From contig JAQFVV010012402.1 in the NCBI GenBank assembly GCA_028023455.1, positions 14,752,483-14,816,482 of the forward strand: 64,000 nt of DNA, written 5' to 3'. Below are positions 61,861 to 64,000 of the stretch, piece by piece; the stretch's first letter is position 1; each line of letters opens with the position of its first letter. Source of the DNA: Epiperipatus broadwayi (taxonomy: Eukaryota; Onychophora; Udeonychophora; Euonychophora; Peripatidae). The notes beneath the pieces were generated by a model that had not been told where the DNA came from, searched no databases, and saw only the letters and a program-made list of their open reading frames with translations. A program made the position numbers and the translations under genes.

Positions 61861-62841
61861 GCAACTATAAATTTCTGCATTTAAACAAATATTTATATTA
61901 TAACCTAAGCCTATTTTGATTTTCTGAATAATTTTTTTCAGTTTAATTTTTTTTAAAAAAAATTTCTGCATTTGATTATAATTTTATAAAACTGTATATA
62001 GCATTTTATACTTTGAATAATTGTATTAATAGAAAGAAAGGTTGTAAACTAGTTTGGAACATGCAATTTCAAATCAGTCTTTATTGTTATTAATTATTTT
62101 TTTAATCAATCATTTCTCATTTAAATTTACAGCAGTTAATATTTTTTATCAATCAGACAAGAGTACATTTTTCACTGTGGTCTGAACATTATATTGCATA
62201 AAAATAGCAAATTTAGAACAATTATCAACTTGGGTAATTATTGCCATGATTGGTAATATTACCAACACAAGTAATTATCTCCAATGGATACTATCAGCTT
62301 GATTACAGTAATCAAAATTATTATAGCTTGATTATTCAATTGTAATCAAGCAATCTAAACCTGATTATATTCCAATAATCACCAACAAAGTTGACAAGTA
62401 CCACTGATACAATTATAAACACATTATCCTATTTTGCATAAATACAGCTGTTACTGTTACAAATATAGTAACCTATTCTACATTAAACAAAGTTTAATTA
62501 TTCTCTAAAAAACAAGCATCATTGTTTAAACTAAGCTATACTTACATTACCACTATTAATTCATTTTTATTTAACATTGGCTTGAACAAATTTATAACCA
62601 TCATATGCAATTGATTGATATTTAAAGTTTTATAACTATAGGTATATTGCTTTTCAGCTACATATTGGCCTTCAATGTTGTCCCTATTAAATAGCAGATT
62701 CTGAAATATAAGGTCACTTTTTATTTGATATTTTCTCTTATTCTTTCACTTTCATGCATATCTTCATATATTCACATATATAATCCATATAAAAAGAATA
62801 TAAAAATACTTCTTTATGTTGTTATTTTAAAATATAAAAAG

Positions 62842-63700
62842 TTTATTATAAGATATATAAAATATCTATATATACAACAAAAAACATGAAAATAACAAAT
62901 TTTCAATAAAAAAGCTTTTTTCGATACATATAATTTGTATCCTTTTCAATATGTCTTACTCACGATTACCGTAAAACATACATATAGCGACATCTATTTA
63001 TAATACAACCAACAAAAAACAATTATTATCATCAATATTTCATGAATACATACAATACAATATAAAAAATAAAAAATATAAAAATATATTCCTTCATTAA
63101 TTATAGTATATTCATATATACTCAAAAACACACAAAAAAAAAACACACAAAACATTAAAATATTAACATCCTTCAAATTTATTGAAAATTTGTTATTTTC
63201 ATGTTTTTTTGTTGTATATATAGATATTTTATATATCTTATAATAAATTCACATATATATATGGCTTATAATACTTTCATATACATTTCAATGCAAACAA
63301 ATTTTCTTAAAAAACTTCTTTATTTTCCTTACAGTTTTTACTGTCCAGCAGTCTTCATCAGAGCATATATTACATATATCCAAAAATTGTCCTTTCTTCT
63401 TCCTAATCCTTTGTGTGATTCTCTTCTTATCAGAAGTATATTCTCTTATTCTTCTCTTTCACTTTGTTTGCATATCTTCACATATTCATATATATTGCTT
63501 ATAATACTTCTTTCATATACACTTCAATGCAAACAAGTTTTCTTATAAAACTTCTTTATTTTCCTTATAGTTTCGACCGTCCATTTAAATACATTGCATA
63601 AATTTGCATACACTAAGTTATTCTGTTTATCAGCACATCCATCATATGCTATGAATATAGGAACCAGACATTCCTGAAAGCACTTAGCCTTTATATTTTT
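62842..63700. repeat. Cluster of inverted and tandem PLE-tail repeats
   Basis: Arms 62842-62910 and 63178-63247 are reverse complements of about 70 bp. Next, 63252-63337 and 63487-63574 are direct repeats about 235 bp apart (both contain ACTTCTTTATTTTCCTTA). The cluster ends with CCTGAAAGCACTTAGCC at about 63674. The complement of 63355-63361 is CTGATGA, and the complement of 63570-63577 has GGTCGAAA, halves of a hammerhead-like core split between the two copies. Open frame 63201-63548 is repeat sequence. Confidence 0.6.
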
Positions 63701-63970
63701 GTTATAGCTTCATATTTTCTGCATTTTAGCACAATATAAACTTTACTTTGTTATATGTGAAGTAGAATTAATTATTTAATTACTATAAAAAAAAAAAATT
63801 TAGTTGGTAGATTTATTGAAGAAAACCAGTAATTAATTTGAGTATTATTTTTTTTTTTTTTGCTATCTAATAACAATTGATGATAACAGATGACTCTGAA
63901 TAAAGTAAATAGAATGAATTAGTGCTAATGCAAGTGTACATTTATATATAAACTTTTACTTTTTTTGCAG

Positions 63971-64000
63971 GTTGTTCTGAGGATTTAATGTTTGAAGATC
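63971..64000 (+). CDS. DHTKD1: DHTKD1 exon, seventh visible, cut by window end
   Basis: A strong acceptor CTTTTTTTGCAG ends at 63970. With the A left from the previous exon the translation continues S-C-S-E-D-L-M-F-E-D. This matches the segment after DVLSHL in animal DHTKD1, where human has TSSVDLYFGA. Only 30 bases are visible; the rest of the protein, with the diphosphate/magnesium-binding motif and C-terminal domains, lies beyond the window. Confidence 0.85.

Larger units (their letters stand above)
46975..63970 (+). other. DHTKD1: DHTKD1 intron, 17.0 kb
   Basis: The donor is GTAAGT and the acceptor is CTTTTTTTGCAG. It holds Gypsy sequence with a hAT MITE, a small hairpin repeat (50921-51036), foldback repeats at 52970-53510 and 55075-55672, the 57171 insertion, a PLE, a LINE fragment and a tail-repeat cluster at 62842-63700. 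A minus-strand tRNA-like trace lies near 53700-53800. Stretches 46980-47680, 51040-52960, 53810-55060, 55690-56590, 57540-58730, 59970-61650 and 61870-62840 show nothing I can support beyond A/T-rich DNA. Confidence 0.8.

Noticed and set aside
1-64000. CRISPR arrays, operons, bacterial promoters or terminators
   Set aside because: The spliced gene and animal retroelements show this is eukaryotic DNA; no short regularly spaced repeats of CRISPR type were seen.

Overview
The window is animal nuclear DNA: very AT-rich, with one spliced gene in small exons separated by introns of up to 17 kb, and introns packed with animal-type retroelements. The mix (many Penelope-like elements, a tRNA-type SINE, Ty3/Gypsy, several LINEs, hAT MITEs, foldback elements, hammerhead ribozyme repeats) points to an invertebrate with a large repeat-rich genome. 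I cannot name the phylum from the sequence.

The only host gene I can support is on the + strand. Seven coding exons (6978-7098, 15839-16019, 16096-16203, 22218-22329, 38953-39050, 46911-46974, 63971 to the window end) join in phase to an N-proximal part of DHTKD1, the mitochondrial E1 subunit of 2-oxoadipate dehydrogenase (lysine/tryptophan catabolism). The gene starts upstream of the window and continues past it, so apart from the first 7 kb, which may also be intron, everything else here is intron.

Layout. 1-6977: two broken Penelope-like elements (PLEs) with GIY-YIG ends, then featureless AT-rich DNA and a 112-nt hairpin. 7099-15838: inverted pair of tRNA-SINE/PLE tails, a degenerate tandem repeat, a minus-strand PLE. 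16204-22217: LINE fragments and a solo copy of a ribozyme repeat. 22330-38952: exact 90-bp duplication, minus-strand LINE, degenerate Gypsy carrying a hAT MITE, PLE remnant, and a 2-kb array of 468-bp units. 39051-46910: head-to-head PLE interrupted by a young 525-bp foldback element. 46975-63970: second Gypsy with another hAT MITE, two foldback repeats, a 357-bp ribozyme-like insertion with target duplication, another PLE, a LINE fragment and tandem PLE tails.

The most striking signal is the array at 35755-37796. Each 468-bp unit can fold a complete type I hammerhead ribozyme with a palindromic stem III, and one unit has a compensatory base-pair change in stem II. This is the architecture of animal retrozymes. 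Two further hammerhead-like motifs occur in a 357-bp inserted element (57171-57527 and relatives) and in the 3' tail of a PLE next to a tRNA-like module also present in a free SINE. Several non-autonomous families here may therefore share PLE machinery and self-cleaving RNA; that link is inference.
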